5,370 nt of DNA from Methanobacteriota archaeon (GTDB lineage Archaea > Thermoplasmatota > Poseidoniia > Poseidoniales > Thalassarchaeaceae). The translations under genes were made by a program, and so were the position numbers. A model generated the notes under the pieces. The model ran no database searches and had not been told where the DNA came from. It saw only the letters and a list, made by a program, of their open reading frames with translations. Shown here piece after piece: positions 1 to 4,999 of the stretch. Position 1 is the stretch's first letter. Each line of letters starts with the position of its first letter. The stretch lies in contig NZXM01000055.1 in assembly GCA_002701965.1 (NCBI GenBank), forward strand, positions 4,636 through 10,005, written 5' to 3'.

Positions 1-317
1 GGTCTGCGGAAAGGGCCAGATTTGGCTGGGAGTGTTTTGCGTTGATCATCACGGACAACTGCCAATTTAGTTAGGGGCACTTGACGAGAAGGCATCGGAA
101 CCTTCAGTCGCTTCAATAATCGATCAATGTGGCCTTTTTTCTGCCAAAAAATTGGAACCCTGTCAAACAACCAAGTCGCTTCGGAGTCGACTGGGGATGC
201 CAAACCACCCATCGGTTCGGTTTTCCCAAACAATGCTGCTTCTCCTCCACAACTCCCTACGGAAAGGGCCGCAATCAGTCCAGTGAGGCCATCGCCTACA
301 ACACCGATGCGCCGCAT
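1..317 (-). CDS. FAD/NAD(P)-dependent oxidoreductase, N-terminal part (runs off left edge)
   Basis: The minus strand is open from an ATG at 317-315 to the window edge, giving 105 residues of an unfinished protein. It starts with a Rossmann dinucleotide-binding fold. A short beta strand (residues 3-7) leads into G-D-G-L-T-G at 8-13, then a helix, then a second strand ending L-F-G-K-T-E-P-M-G-G-L-A-S at about 29-41. This order, with the M-G-G-L-A-S turn, is typical of the phytoene desaturase / protoporphyrinogen oxidase / amine-oxidase type of FAD flavoprotein. Residues 42-105 match nothing I can name. The acidic residue that usually binds the adenosine ribose at the end of strand 2 seems to be glycine. 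The frame is open upstream to a stop at about 366-364, but this is its first ATG. No Shine-Dalgarno is visible. It is divergent from nadC. The catalytic part lies outside the window, so substrate and reaction cannot be assigned. Confidence 0.8.
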   Translation of the reverse strand, partial: MRRIGVVGDGLTGLIAALSVGSCGGEAALFGKTEPMGGLASPVDSEATWLFDRVPIFWQKKGHIDRLLKRLKVPMPSRQVPLTKLAVVRDDQRKTLPAKSGPFRR

Positions 318-333
318 GATTACAGCGAAGGGG

Positions 334-345
334 CTTGAGGTCAAG
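334..345. repeat. Short inverted repeat in divergent gap (CTTGA-GG-TCAAG)
   Basis: Five-base arms around a two-base centre lie in the gap between the minus-strand oxidoreductase start (317) and the upstream nadC start (390). The position would suit a small operator, but a repeat this short is expected by chance in a few kilobases. No TATA-like box is obvious on either strand of this gap. Confidence 0.25.
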
Positions 346-389
346 AAGGCGGCGAACGGCAAAATCGACTATTTGTCCACGCCGAGAGG

Positions 390-1436
390 GTGAAAACCCC
401 CCTGTGGTTCGGAGTGGATGTGTCCCCGGAAGGCGATGAGTCGGTTCAGCCCTCGGAAGAGGGCGAGAATATTCTCACCGAAACCGTCGAGATGATGGAA
501 AAATTGGTTTTACCGCATGATCGGTTGAGTCATCTTATCAATGGAAATGGGCCTACAGAGTGGTTCATCCAAAGCGCCCGCAGATGGGTGGCTGCAATGA
601 TGGCTGATGAGGGAATACATGAGCCGATTGTTGAGCGAAATAAACGAACTAAAGCTGAAATTCGAAGCAAAGAGGAAGGGACTTTGGCCGGCTTGTATGT
701 GGCGGATATATTGATCAGAGAATGGATGCCTGGAGCTCGCTTTACATGGACATCTGGAGAGGGGGCCAAAATTGATGCCGGGACTTGTATTCTCACCATT
801 GAAGGGTGTCGACACCAAATTTTAGTCTGTGAAAGAGTCATTTTGAACATCCTAGGACGATTGAGTGGGATTGCCACCAATACCGCCAAGTGGGCTTCGA
901 AATCACAAATTCCTCTAGCAGCAACTCGGAAAACAGCATGGGGCGTGTTGGACAAGACTGCAGTTGCAGTGGGCGGTGGCCTCACTCACAGGATTCATCG
1001 TGCTGACGCCCTGATGTTGAAGGAAAACGATCTCGCCTCTACCGCTGAGGAAGGCGATGAAGGGGCCGAGCGCGTTCGCAAGGTACTGAACGATGTCCCT
1101 ACTGAATCGATTGGTGCATTCGTTACTATTGAGGTTCGAAGTTTGGATGAAGCGCTCGCAGCTGCCGAAACATGGGCTGAACGAATGCTCGAACGGCAAG
1201 AAGGAGTGCGGTTGAATATTCTGCTCGACAATATGGGGCCTGAGTTGTCGCGCGATGCTGTACTCGATATCGAAACTCGCGGTTTGCGAGAATATGTGAC
1301 AATCGAGGCAAGCGGCAACATTACATTCGACGACTTAGAATCGTGGCGTAATTCAAAGGTGGATGTGATTTCAACTTCTTCGTTACACCGTGCGGCGCCC
1401 CCTCTAGATCTAACCTGCATCTTTGAGGGTGTTTGA
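390..1436 (+). CDS. nadC: Nicotinate-nucleotide pyrophosphorylase (carboxylating) / quinolinate phosphoribosyltransferase
   Basis: NadC condenses quinolinate with PRPP to give nicotinate mononucleotide, CO2 and pyrophosphate, the step where de novo synthesis enters the shared NAD pathway in the cytoplasm. Numbered from GTG 390 (348 residues), the family signatures appear in order: E-R at 148-149 in the stretch leading to L-S-G-I-A-T (158-163), T-R-K-T at 179-182, G-G-G-L-T-H-R at 195-201, L-K-E-N-D at 210-214, I-E-V-R-S at 247-251, L-L-D-N-M at 278-282 and E-A-S-G-N-I at 306-311. The Arg, Lys, His, Glu and Asp residues that bind substrates in characterised QPRTases all seem present. The loop after T-R-K-T looks about two residues shorter than in the common T-P-G-L-R form. 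The start is uncertain. GTG 390 gives an acidic leader of about 34 residues; ATG 492 or 495 gives 313-314 residues, nearer the usual 280-300. The PPS gene follows after two bases, so the two are probably co-transcribed. Confidence 0.93.
   Translation: MKTPLWFGVDVSPEGDESVQPSEEGENILTETVEMMEKLVLPHDRLSHLINGNGPTEWFIQSARRWVAAMMADEGIHEPIVERNKRTKAEIRSKEEGTLAGLYVADILIREWMPGARFTWTSGEGAKIDAGTCILTIEGCRHQILVCERVILNILGRLSGIATNTAKWASKSQIPLAATRKTAWGVLDKTAVAVGGGLTHRIHRADALMLKENDLASTAEEGDEGAERVRKVLNDVPTESIGAFVTIEVRSLDEALAAAETWAERMLERQEGVRLNILLDNMGPELSRDAVLDIETRGLREYVTIEASGNITFDDLESWRNSKVDVISTSSLHRAAPPLDLTCIFEGV
465..476. repeat. 12-base perfect palindrome GAGAATATTCTC
   Basis: This perfect palindrome with an AATATT core lies 15 bases upstream of the ATG at 492. 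If nadC starts at GTG 390 it is only the codons for E-N-I-L. If translation starts at 492 or 495 it falls where a TATA-like element or operator could sit. About one such palindrome is expected by chance in a window this size, so the support is its position only. Confidence 0.25.
1425..1431 (+). promoter_or_regulatory. Shine-Dalgarno-like site for the PPS gene
   Basis: GAGGGTG lies inside the last codons of nadC, 7 bases before ATG 1439. It resembles the archaeal GGAGGTGA ribosome-binding site. It favours ATG 1439 over the in-frame TTG at 1433, which overlaps the nadC stop. It also fits an internal gene of an operon, where leaderless initiation is not available. Confidence 0.6.
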
Positions 1437-1438
1437 GT

Positions 1439-2203
1439 ATGGGCGAAGTCCCCGAATCACATCCTCGGTTCGCATCTCTAATGGCGAGGAAAAAATTGAC
1501 TGAGGCGGCCGCTGCTGGTCTCTTAGCGGACTCGGCGTTGATTGCACATGGTCGAGGAGAAGCATTCGATTATCTTCTACAGGAACGGACATGTGAGGCG
1601 GCTAGACTGGCCATTCTTGCCTGTGCTGCGCGCCTGTCATCAGCAGAATATCCGGTGATTTCTGTCAATGGGAACACGGTTGCGCTTGCTGGTCCTCAAT
1701 TACTCGCATGCGCAGCGGTGTTGGGTTGTCCAATCGAAGTCAACATCTACTACCGTACACCAGAACGGATGTCTGCGCTACTCTCAGCCTTGGACGAACA
1801 AAAAACTGAGGCAGAGGAAGCATATCCAGAATTAAAGTCAAAAATAGAAGGTGTGGAAATACTAGGAGAAAATCCAGATGCTAGAATTCCAAATCTAGAG
1901 GGACCTAGGGCCAATTGCCATCATGAAGGAATCTATTCATCCGATGTTATCCTGGTTCCTTTAGAAGATGGGGATCGCTGTGAAGCATTGGTTTCGATGG
2001 GTAAGACCGTCTGTGTAATCGATTTGAATCCACTTTCACGTACTGCAAAAACTGCGAGCATTACCATTGTCGATGAGTTAACCCGTTGCGCCCCCATCCT
2101 GCTGGATGCACTACGTGATAGTAGCGAAATGACCGATCCAAATTGGGATAATGGACACAACTTGAAAGAGGTCACAAAAGAGATGTTGCGATTACTCGAT
2201 TAA
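1439..2203 (+). CDS. 4-phosphopantoate--beta-alanine ligase (archaeal phosphopantothenate synthetase, PPS)
   Basis: This cytoplasmic enzyme uses ATP to join 4-phosphopantoate and beta-alanine into 4'-phosphopantothenate. In most archaea it works after pantoate kinase and replaces the bacterial PanC/PanK order. The 254-residue protein carries the family's conserved blocks in order: V-P-E-S-H-P-R (4-10), A-H-G-R-G-E-A-F-D-Y-L-L (36-47), S-V-N-G-N (75-79), E-V-N-I-Y-Y-R-T (100-107), N-P-D-A-R-I-P-N-L-E (145-154), V-P-L-E-D-G-D-R-C-E-A-L (173-184), I-D-L-N-P-L-S-R-T-A (194-203) and I-T-I-V-D-E-L-T-R (208-216). Its length is normal for the family. A charged stretch at about 119-138 may be slightly longer than in Thermococcus homologues. 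ATG 1439 is chosen over TTG 1433 for its spacing from the ribosome-binding site and because S-H-P-R lies near the N-terminus in the family. It is probably co-transcribed with nadC. Its stop codon is nested with that of the convergent dehydrogenase gene. This is the strongest archaeal marker in the window. Confidence 0.93.
   Translation: MGEVPESHPRFASLMARKKLTEAAAAGLLADSALIAHGRGEAFDYLLQERTCEAARLAILACAARLSSAEYPVISVNGNTVALAGPQLLACAAVLGCPIEVNIYYRTPERMSALLSALDEQKTEAEEAYPELKSKIEGVEILGENPDARIPNLEGPRANCHHEGIYSSDVILVPLEDGDRCEALVSMGKTVCVIDLNPLSRTAKTASITIVDELTRCAPILLDALRDSSEMTDPNWDNGHNLKEVTKEMLRLLD
2200..2203. other. Nested convergent stop codons (TTAA)
   Basis: The plus-strand TAA at 2201-2203 and the minus-strand TAA at 2202-2200 share one self-complementary TTAA. 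The PPS gene and the dehydrogenase gene therefore overlap tail to tail by four bases, with no intergenic space. Any transcription terminator for one gene must lie inside the coding sequence of the other. Confidence 0.95.
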
Positions 2204-3390
2204 GCGATTGCGAAGTGTTCACGTAACTTCTTCTCCAACTGAGTGACGACCGCATCACCAACATCAGTGGTTCCTGCGGACCCGCCCAAATCGTACGTCA
2301 GAGTGTTGCCCTTGAGGACCTCTGCGACGGCTTGATCAATGAAATCGCCAACCGCCCGACAGTCATCATCATCGTTGGTTTCACCAAGCCAATCAAACAT
2401 CATCGATACACTGCTAATCATTGCCATCGGGTTGGTTGTATTTTGACCTGCATACTTGGGAGCTGAACCATGTACGGGTTCAAACATCCCATGTTTATCT
2501 CCCAAATTTGCACTAGCTGCAATGCCCATTCCACCCTGTAAAACACTCGCCAAATCTGTGCTAATATCACCAAACATGTTTGGGGTGACGACGACATCAT
2601 ACCATTCCGGATTACGTACGGCCCACATACAAAACGCGTCGATGTACGCATGATCTGTTTCTGTCTCTGGATACTCATTGGAGATTTCATGGTAAACACG
2701 ATTGAACAATTGACACCCGCGAGTGACATTTGATTTATCGACACAGGTTACTCTGGTAGCTCCGTCACCGGGCGCGCCACTACGGCGTTGTGCGACCTCA
2801 AATGCAAAGCGGATCACACGTTCACTACCCGCTCGTGAAATCGGACGTGGGTCCCATGCAACTTCGCCCTCTAATCCTGGGAAATTCATGTCTTCGGGCT
2901 CCCATGGAATGCGTCCTTGAGCCTTGTCTGCAGAACGGCGCAACAAGGCATGGTACAATCCCTGTGTGTTTTCGCGGATGACAACCATGTCCACTTGACC
3001 TGGTTTCCAAACTTGTGTAAATTCACCATGAATCTTGTGTCGAACACCTTCGTAGAGTTTGATCGGGCGCATGTTTGCGTACAGGTCGAGGCCACTTCTC
3101 AGACCCAAAATAACTGAACCGCCCGCGAGGTCCCCATCTTCTGTAGTGGCTCCTGGCCAGCCAATGGCTCCAAGTAGAATTGCATCGGCTTCATCTCTGC
3201 AAAACTCAAAACTTCCCTGTGGCCACTCTTCACCTGTCTCAAGGTAATGCTTGCCACCGCATGGAATTTCATTCAAAGTGAGTGAGAGGGGAGATAACAT
3301 CTCGACACTGCGTAGAATTTTCTTCGCCTCATCCATGACATCTCTACCGATACCGTCACCAGGCAATAGGGCCAGAGTGTAGGACGTCAT
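2200..3390 (-). CDS. Isocitrate/isopropylmalate dehydrogenase family protein (LeuB/Icd/tartrate dehydrogenase-like)
   Basis: This 396-residue cytoplasmic enzyme belongs to the NAD(P)-dependent, metal-dependent beta-decarboxylating dehydrogenases, which oxidise a 2-hydroxy acid and then decarboxylate it. Numbered from ATG 3390, visible landmarks are P-G-D-G-I-G at 10-15, G-A-I-G-W-P at 74-79, the substrate helix S-V-I-L-G-L-R at 92-98, R108, R-E-N-T at 139-142, Y146, K219, D251, N-M-F-G-D at 271-275, D279 and E-P-V-H-G-S-A-P-K-Y at 304-313. All catalytic and metal-binding positions known from E. coli Icd have counterparts. Ile94 and Leu95 in the substrate helix resemble isopropylmalate dehydrogenase, and Ser92 resembles Icd Ser113. 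Lys312-Tyr313 match the NADP-selecting Lys344-Tyr345 of E. coli Icd. A stretch at about 150-182 is longer than in typical LeuB. LeuB, tartrate/malate dehydrogenase or an isocitrate dehydrogenase all remain possible; no leuC, leuD or leuA lies nearby. TTG 3402, preceded by GGGG, is an alternative start four codons upstream. Confidence 0.92.
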   Translation of the reverse strand: MTSYTLALLPGDGIGRDVMDEAKKILRSVEMLSPLSLTLNEIPCGGKHYLETGEEWPQGSFEFCRDEADAILLGAIGWPGATTEDGDLAGGSVILGLRSGLDLYANMRPIKLYEGVRHKIHGEFTQVWKPGQVDMVVIRENTQGLYHALLRRSADKAQGRIPWEPEDMNFPGLEGEVAWDPRPISRAGSERVIRFAFEVAQRRSGAPGDGATRVTCVDKSNVTRGCQLFNRVYHEISNEYPETETDHAYIDAFCMWAVRNPEWYDVVVTPNMFGDISTDLASVLQGGMGIAASANLGDKHGMFEPVHGSAPKYAGQNTTNPMAMISSVSMMFDWLGETNDDDDCRAVGDFIDQAVAEVLKGNTLTYDLGGSAGTTDVGDAVVTQLEKKLREHFAIA

Positions 3391-3412
3391 GGCGCTTGCC
3401 AAGCACTTCCCC

Positions 3413-3421
3413 TACATGAAG
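3413..3421 (-). promoter_or_regulatory. Putative promoter element (CTTCATGTA) for the dehydrogenase gene
   Basis: On the minus strand, CTTCATGTA ends 22 bases before ATG 3390, so its centre is about 27 bases upstream. That is where an archaeal TATA box sits on a leaderless transcript. The identical 9-mer stands in the mirrored place for the divergent gene. It is a poor match to the usual TTTATATA, so it could be a regulator site instead. Confidence 0.4.
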
Positions 3422-3468
3422 GAGCGCATGCGTTTGTTGAGGGCGAAAAGTCAGTGGTGAATCGAACT

Positions 3469-3477
3469 CTTCATGTA
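3469..3477 (+). promoter_or_regulatory. Putative promoter element (CTTCATGTA) for the 3501 gene
   Basis: CTTCATGTA ends 23 bases before ATG 3501, with its centre about 28 bases upstream. That matches TATA-box spacing for a transcript beginning at or next to the start codon. No Shine-Dalgarno precedes ATG 3501, which fits leaderless initiation. The copy upstream of the divergent gene is identical and equally spaced. Confidence 0.4.
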
Positions 3478-3500
3478 CCGTCACGACACCCTTCCAGAAG

Positions 3501-4112
3501 ATGTCCGGAAAGCCGTCTGATGGTGATGAGCGCCCTCGTCTCGATGCGGCCTCCCTCCCTGACGAACTACAGCGGCTGTGGGACACCATGTTGAGATTGG
3601 ATCCAGACTGGGATATGTTCGAATGGTTGAAAGAGCGGGCAACAGAGGAATTGAAAATCATCGATGCCAATCTCGTGCGTGAAAAGATGCGGCTTGAACA
3701 GAGAATTGCGCGTTTAGAAGCACTTGCAACTCGAATTGGTCGGGATATCGAACTTGACGAAGGTGGGACTCGTCAGTGTAATTTGTTTGATGCATTCGGC
3801 ACCATTCATCAAACGGAAGAGGACGTCCATTCAGATGAGGGTGCATGGGAACCACACCCTGCGTCAGCTCACCTGCAATACCTTCCCGATGATATCGGTG
3901 ATGATCCACTACTCGCCGTTTGCGCTCAAGCCATTCTACTCCATTTTGAAATGAAGGCCGAGAAGGAGGACTTGCCTGAGACGCTAGAAGGTCTAGGTCT
4001 GGCACTGGTTCCGCGTGGGATTGAAACCGATGAACTGGTCGAAGGTTTGGAATGGTTACTAGAACAGGGTTCGATTATAGAAATCGATGAAAATGTGTTC
4101 ACACTCGCATGA
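3501..4112 (+). CDS. Uncharacterised acidic protein with coiled coil and possible C-terminal winged helix
   Basis: I do not recognise this 203-residue protein. It has no signal peptide or membrane segment and is probably cytoplasmic. Residues 1-20 are polar and likely flexible. Residues about 21-83 are strongly helical, with a likely coiled coil at 41-80 (R-E-K-M-R-L-E-Q-R-I-A-R-L-E-A-L and neighbours). Residues about 84-134 are acidic and low in pattern, perhaps a linker. Residues 135-203 look like a compact helical domain: a long helix at about 136-153, a loop with the P-R-G motif at 171-173, a helix at about 176-189, then a beta hairpin (S-I-I-E-I-D-E-N-V-F-T-L). That order suggests a winged helix, which would fit a DNA- or protein-binding role, but this is read from pattern only. 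ATG 3501 is the first start in a frame open from 3441. No Shine-Dalgarno is visible. It is divergent from the dehydrogenase gene, and no function follows from the context. Confidence 0.85.
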   Translation: MSGKPSDGDERPRLDAASLPDELQRLWDTMLRLDPDWDMFEWLKERATEELKIIDANLVREKMRLEQRIARLEALATRIGRDIELDEGGTRQCNLFDAFGTIHQTEEDVHSDEGAWEPHPASAHLQYLPDDIGDDPLLAVCAQAILLHFEMKAEKEDLPETLEGLGLALVPRGIETDELVEGLEWLLEQGSIIEIDENVFTLA

Positions 4113-4130
4113 AATGGGCTCCCGGGCACC

Positions 4131-4152
4131 CCCATATTTCCCACTATATGGG
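4131..4152 (+). promoter_or_regulatory. Hairpin with TATA-like sequence upstream of the coiled-coil membrane gene
   Basis: CCCATAT (4131-4137) and ATATGGG (4146-4152) form a 7-base stem with an 8-base loop in the 66-base gap between 4112 and 4179. The right arm contains C-T-A-T-A-T-G, about 28-35 bases before ATG 4179. It could be a TATA box giving a transcript with a very short leader. No Shine-Dalgarno precedes 4179. The hairpin lacks a T tract, so it does not look like a terminator of the 3501 gene. Confidence 0.4.
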
Positions 4153-4178
4153 TCCAGTGTCAGAAGAAACTGATTGGG

Positions 4179-4991
4179 ATGTCTAGACTTGTATCACTTC
4201 TCGCGGGCCTTGCGGCAGGAATTTGGCTGACGATAATTTTGGAAGAAGCGACGATTGGAATCATCATCGGCACTTATGTTATGTTACTGTTTGAAATGCC
4301 GCGAAATGGTGCCGAAAAGAGAAGACTCCGTCACGTCATCAATGGCCAATATTTGAGATTGAAAGATGCAGCTTCTAGAATTGGAAAATTGGATCACCAT
4401 TTACGGGTTCAAAGTCAGGAATTGACTTCGGTAGTTTCTGAGCTAGAGCGACGTGATGCAGTCGGAGCGCCGGAAGCAAGGCGGCTCATCGAAAGTCAGC
4501 GTGCTACGCTCCAGGCGCAAGCAAGGGCGATGGAAGAAGCACAACGATTGATTGAGTCTCAAGAATTGATGCTATTGCAATTCGAAGAACGAACTGAGGA
4601 CGTGAATCGACGCTGGGATGAGATGATTCACACCATGCAGAGGGTGTTGGGTTCCCAATCCAATGAGGCGCATCAAGCCCAGCAAAAATTAGCTGATGAA
4701 AGTGGGAGGTTGACCGAAGCATTTGCCGAACAGAGTCGTGAAATGCAGCGAACCATGGGGGACCTGTTGCATCGTCTTGCACTTGAGCCACGAACCTCGA
4801 CCGTCTCGGTCTCAGATTCTGTCTTGGTCAGTGGAGTTGACGAAACTTCACCCAGTATTCGAATCCCTACGATAGCAGAACGCCCGTCAAGAAAAATTCC
4901 AAAAATACCCGATTTGGGATTGGTTGTTAGACCTAAAAACCTCGAAAATGATGATGATTGGGTAGAAGCATTCAATGTCGGCGTGGCCTAG
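4179..4991 (+). CDS. Membrane-anchored coiled-coil protein of unknown function
   Basis: I do not recognise this 270-residue protein by family. Two hydrophobic segments, at about 4-21 and 24-40, are joined by only a couple of residues (E-E), forming a tight N-terminal membrane hairpin. A basic stretch at 42-52 (R-N-G-A-E-K-R-R-L-R-H) follows, which by the positive-inside rule puts the rest in the cytoplasm. Residues about 56-202 are rich in Glu, Gln, Arg and Leu with heptad-like spacing and almost no Pro, so probably a long coiled coil. Inside it, R-L-I-E-S-Q occurs at 102-107 and again at 123-128, exactly 21 residues or three heptads apart. Residues about 204-270 are Ser/Thr/Pro-rich and likely disordered, ending in the acidic N-D-D-D-W-V-E-A-F. 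ATG 4179 places the membrane hairpin right at the N-terminus. The next membrane-protein gene starts 8 bases after its stop, so the two probably form an operon. A scaffold, tether or cell-envelope role is possible but unproven. Confidence 0.85.
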   Translation: MSRLVSLLAGLAAGIWLTIILEEATIGIIIGTYVMLLFEMPRNGAEKRRLRHVINGQYLRLKDAASRIGKLDHHLRVQSQELTSVVSELERRDAVGAPEARRLIESQRATLQAQARAMEEAQRLIESQELMLLQFEERTEDVNRRWDEMIHTMQRVLGSQSNEAHQAQQKLADESGRLTEAFAEQSREMQRTMGDLLHRLALEPRTSTVSVSDSVLVSGVDETSPSIRIPTIAERPSRKIPKIPDLGLVVRPKNLENDDDWVEAFNVGVA

Positions 4992-4999
4992 GGTAGGTT

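Larger units (their letters stand above)
3413..3477. repeat. Inverted repeat spanning the divergent intergenic region
   Basis: TACATGAAG (3413-3421) and its exact reverse complement CTTCATGTA (3469-3477) are separated by 47 bases. Both arms are in the 110-base gap between the dehydrogenase and the divergent 3501 gene, and their centres are about 56 bases apart. Each arm reads in the same orientation relative to the gene it precedes. The spacer codes for nothing I can recognise. Confidence 0.55.

Noticed and set aside
127..393. Plus-strand 88-residue and overlapping 69-residue open frames near the left end
   Set aside because: They lie opposite the minus-strand oxidoreductase, which has a clear Rossmann motif. 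Their translations show no family pattern and are Pro-, Ser- and Thr-rich, as expected for a shadow frame.
510..1420. Several minus-strand frames of 94-151 residues opposite nadC
   Set aside because: nadC motifs fill this whole stretch on the plus strand. The antisense translations are Ser/Arg-rich with no recognisable domain.
3416..3520. Two tiny ATG-started frames in the divergent gap (14 and 15 codons)
   Set aside because: They have no ribosome-binding sites and no recognisable peptide. Both ATGs are a by-product of the CATG inside the 9-base inverted repeat.
3658..4005. Minus-strand 115-residue frame opposite the coiled-coil/winged-helix gene
   Set aside because: The plus-strand frame is longer and acidic, with ordered secondary-structure patterns like its neighbours. 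The antisense product shows none of this.
4131..4152. Hairpin considered as a terminator of the 3501 gene
   Set aside because: No T-rich tract follows it, and archaeal termination depends mainly on T runs. Its place before the next gene fits a promoter or operator better.
4148..4186. 12-codon leader-like frame overlapping the start of the membrane coiled-coil gene
   Set aside because: It starts inside the TATA-like arm of the hairpin, has no ribosome-binding site and shows no attenuator features such as codon runs or alternative stems.
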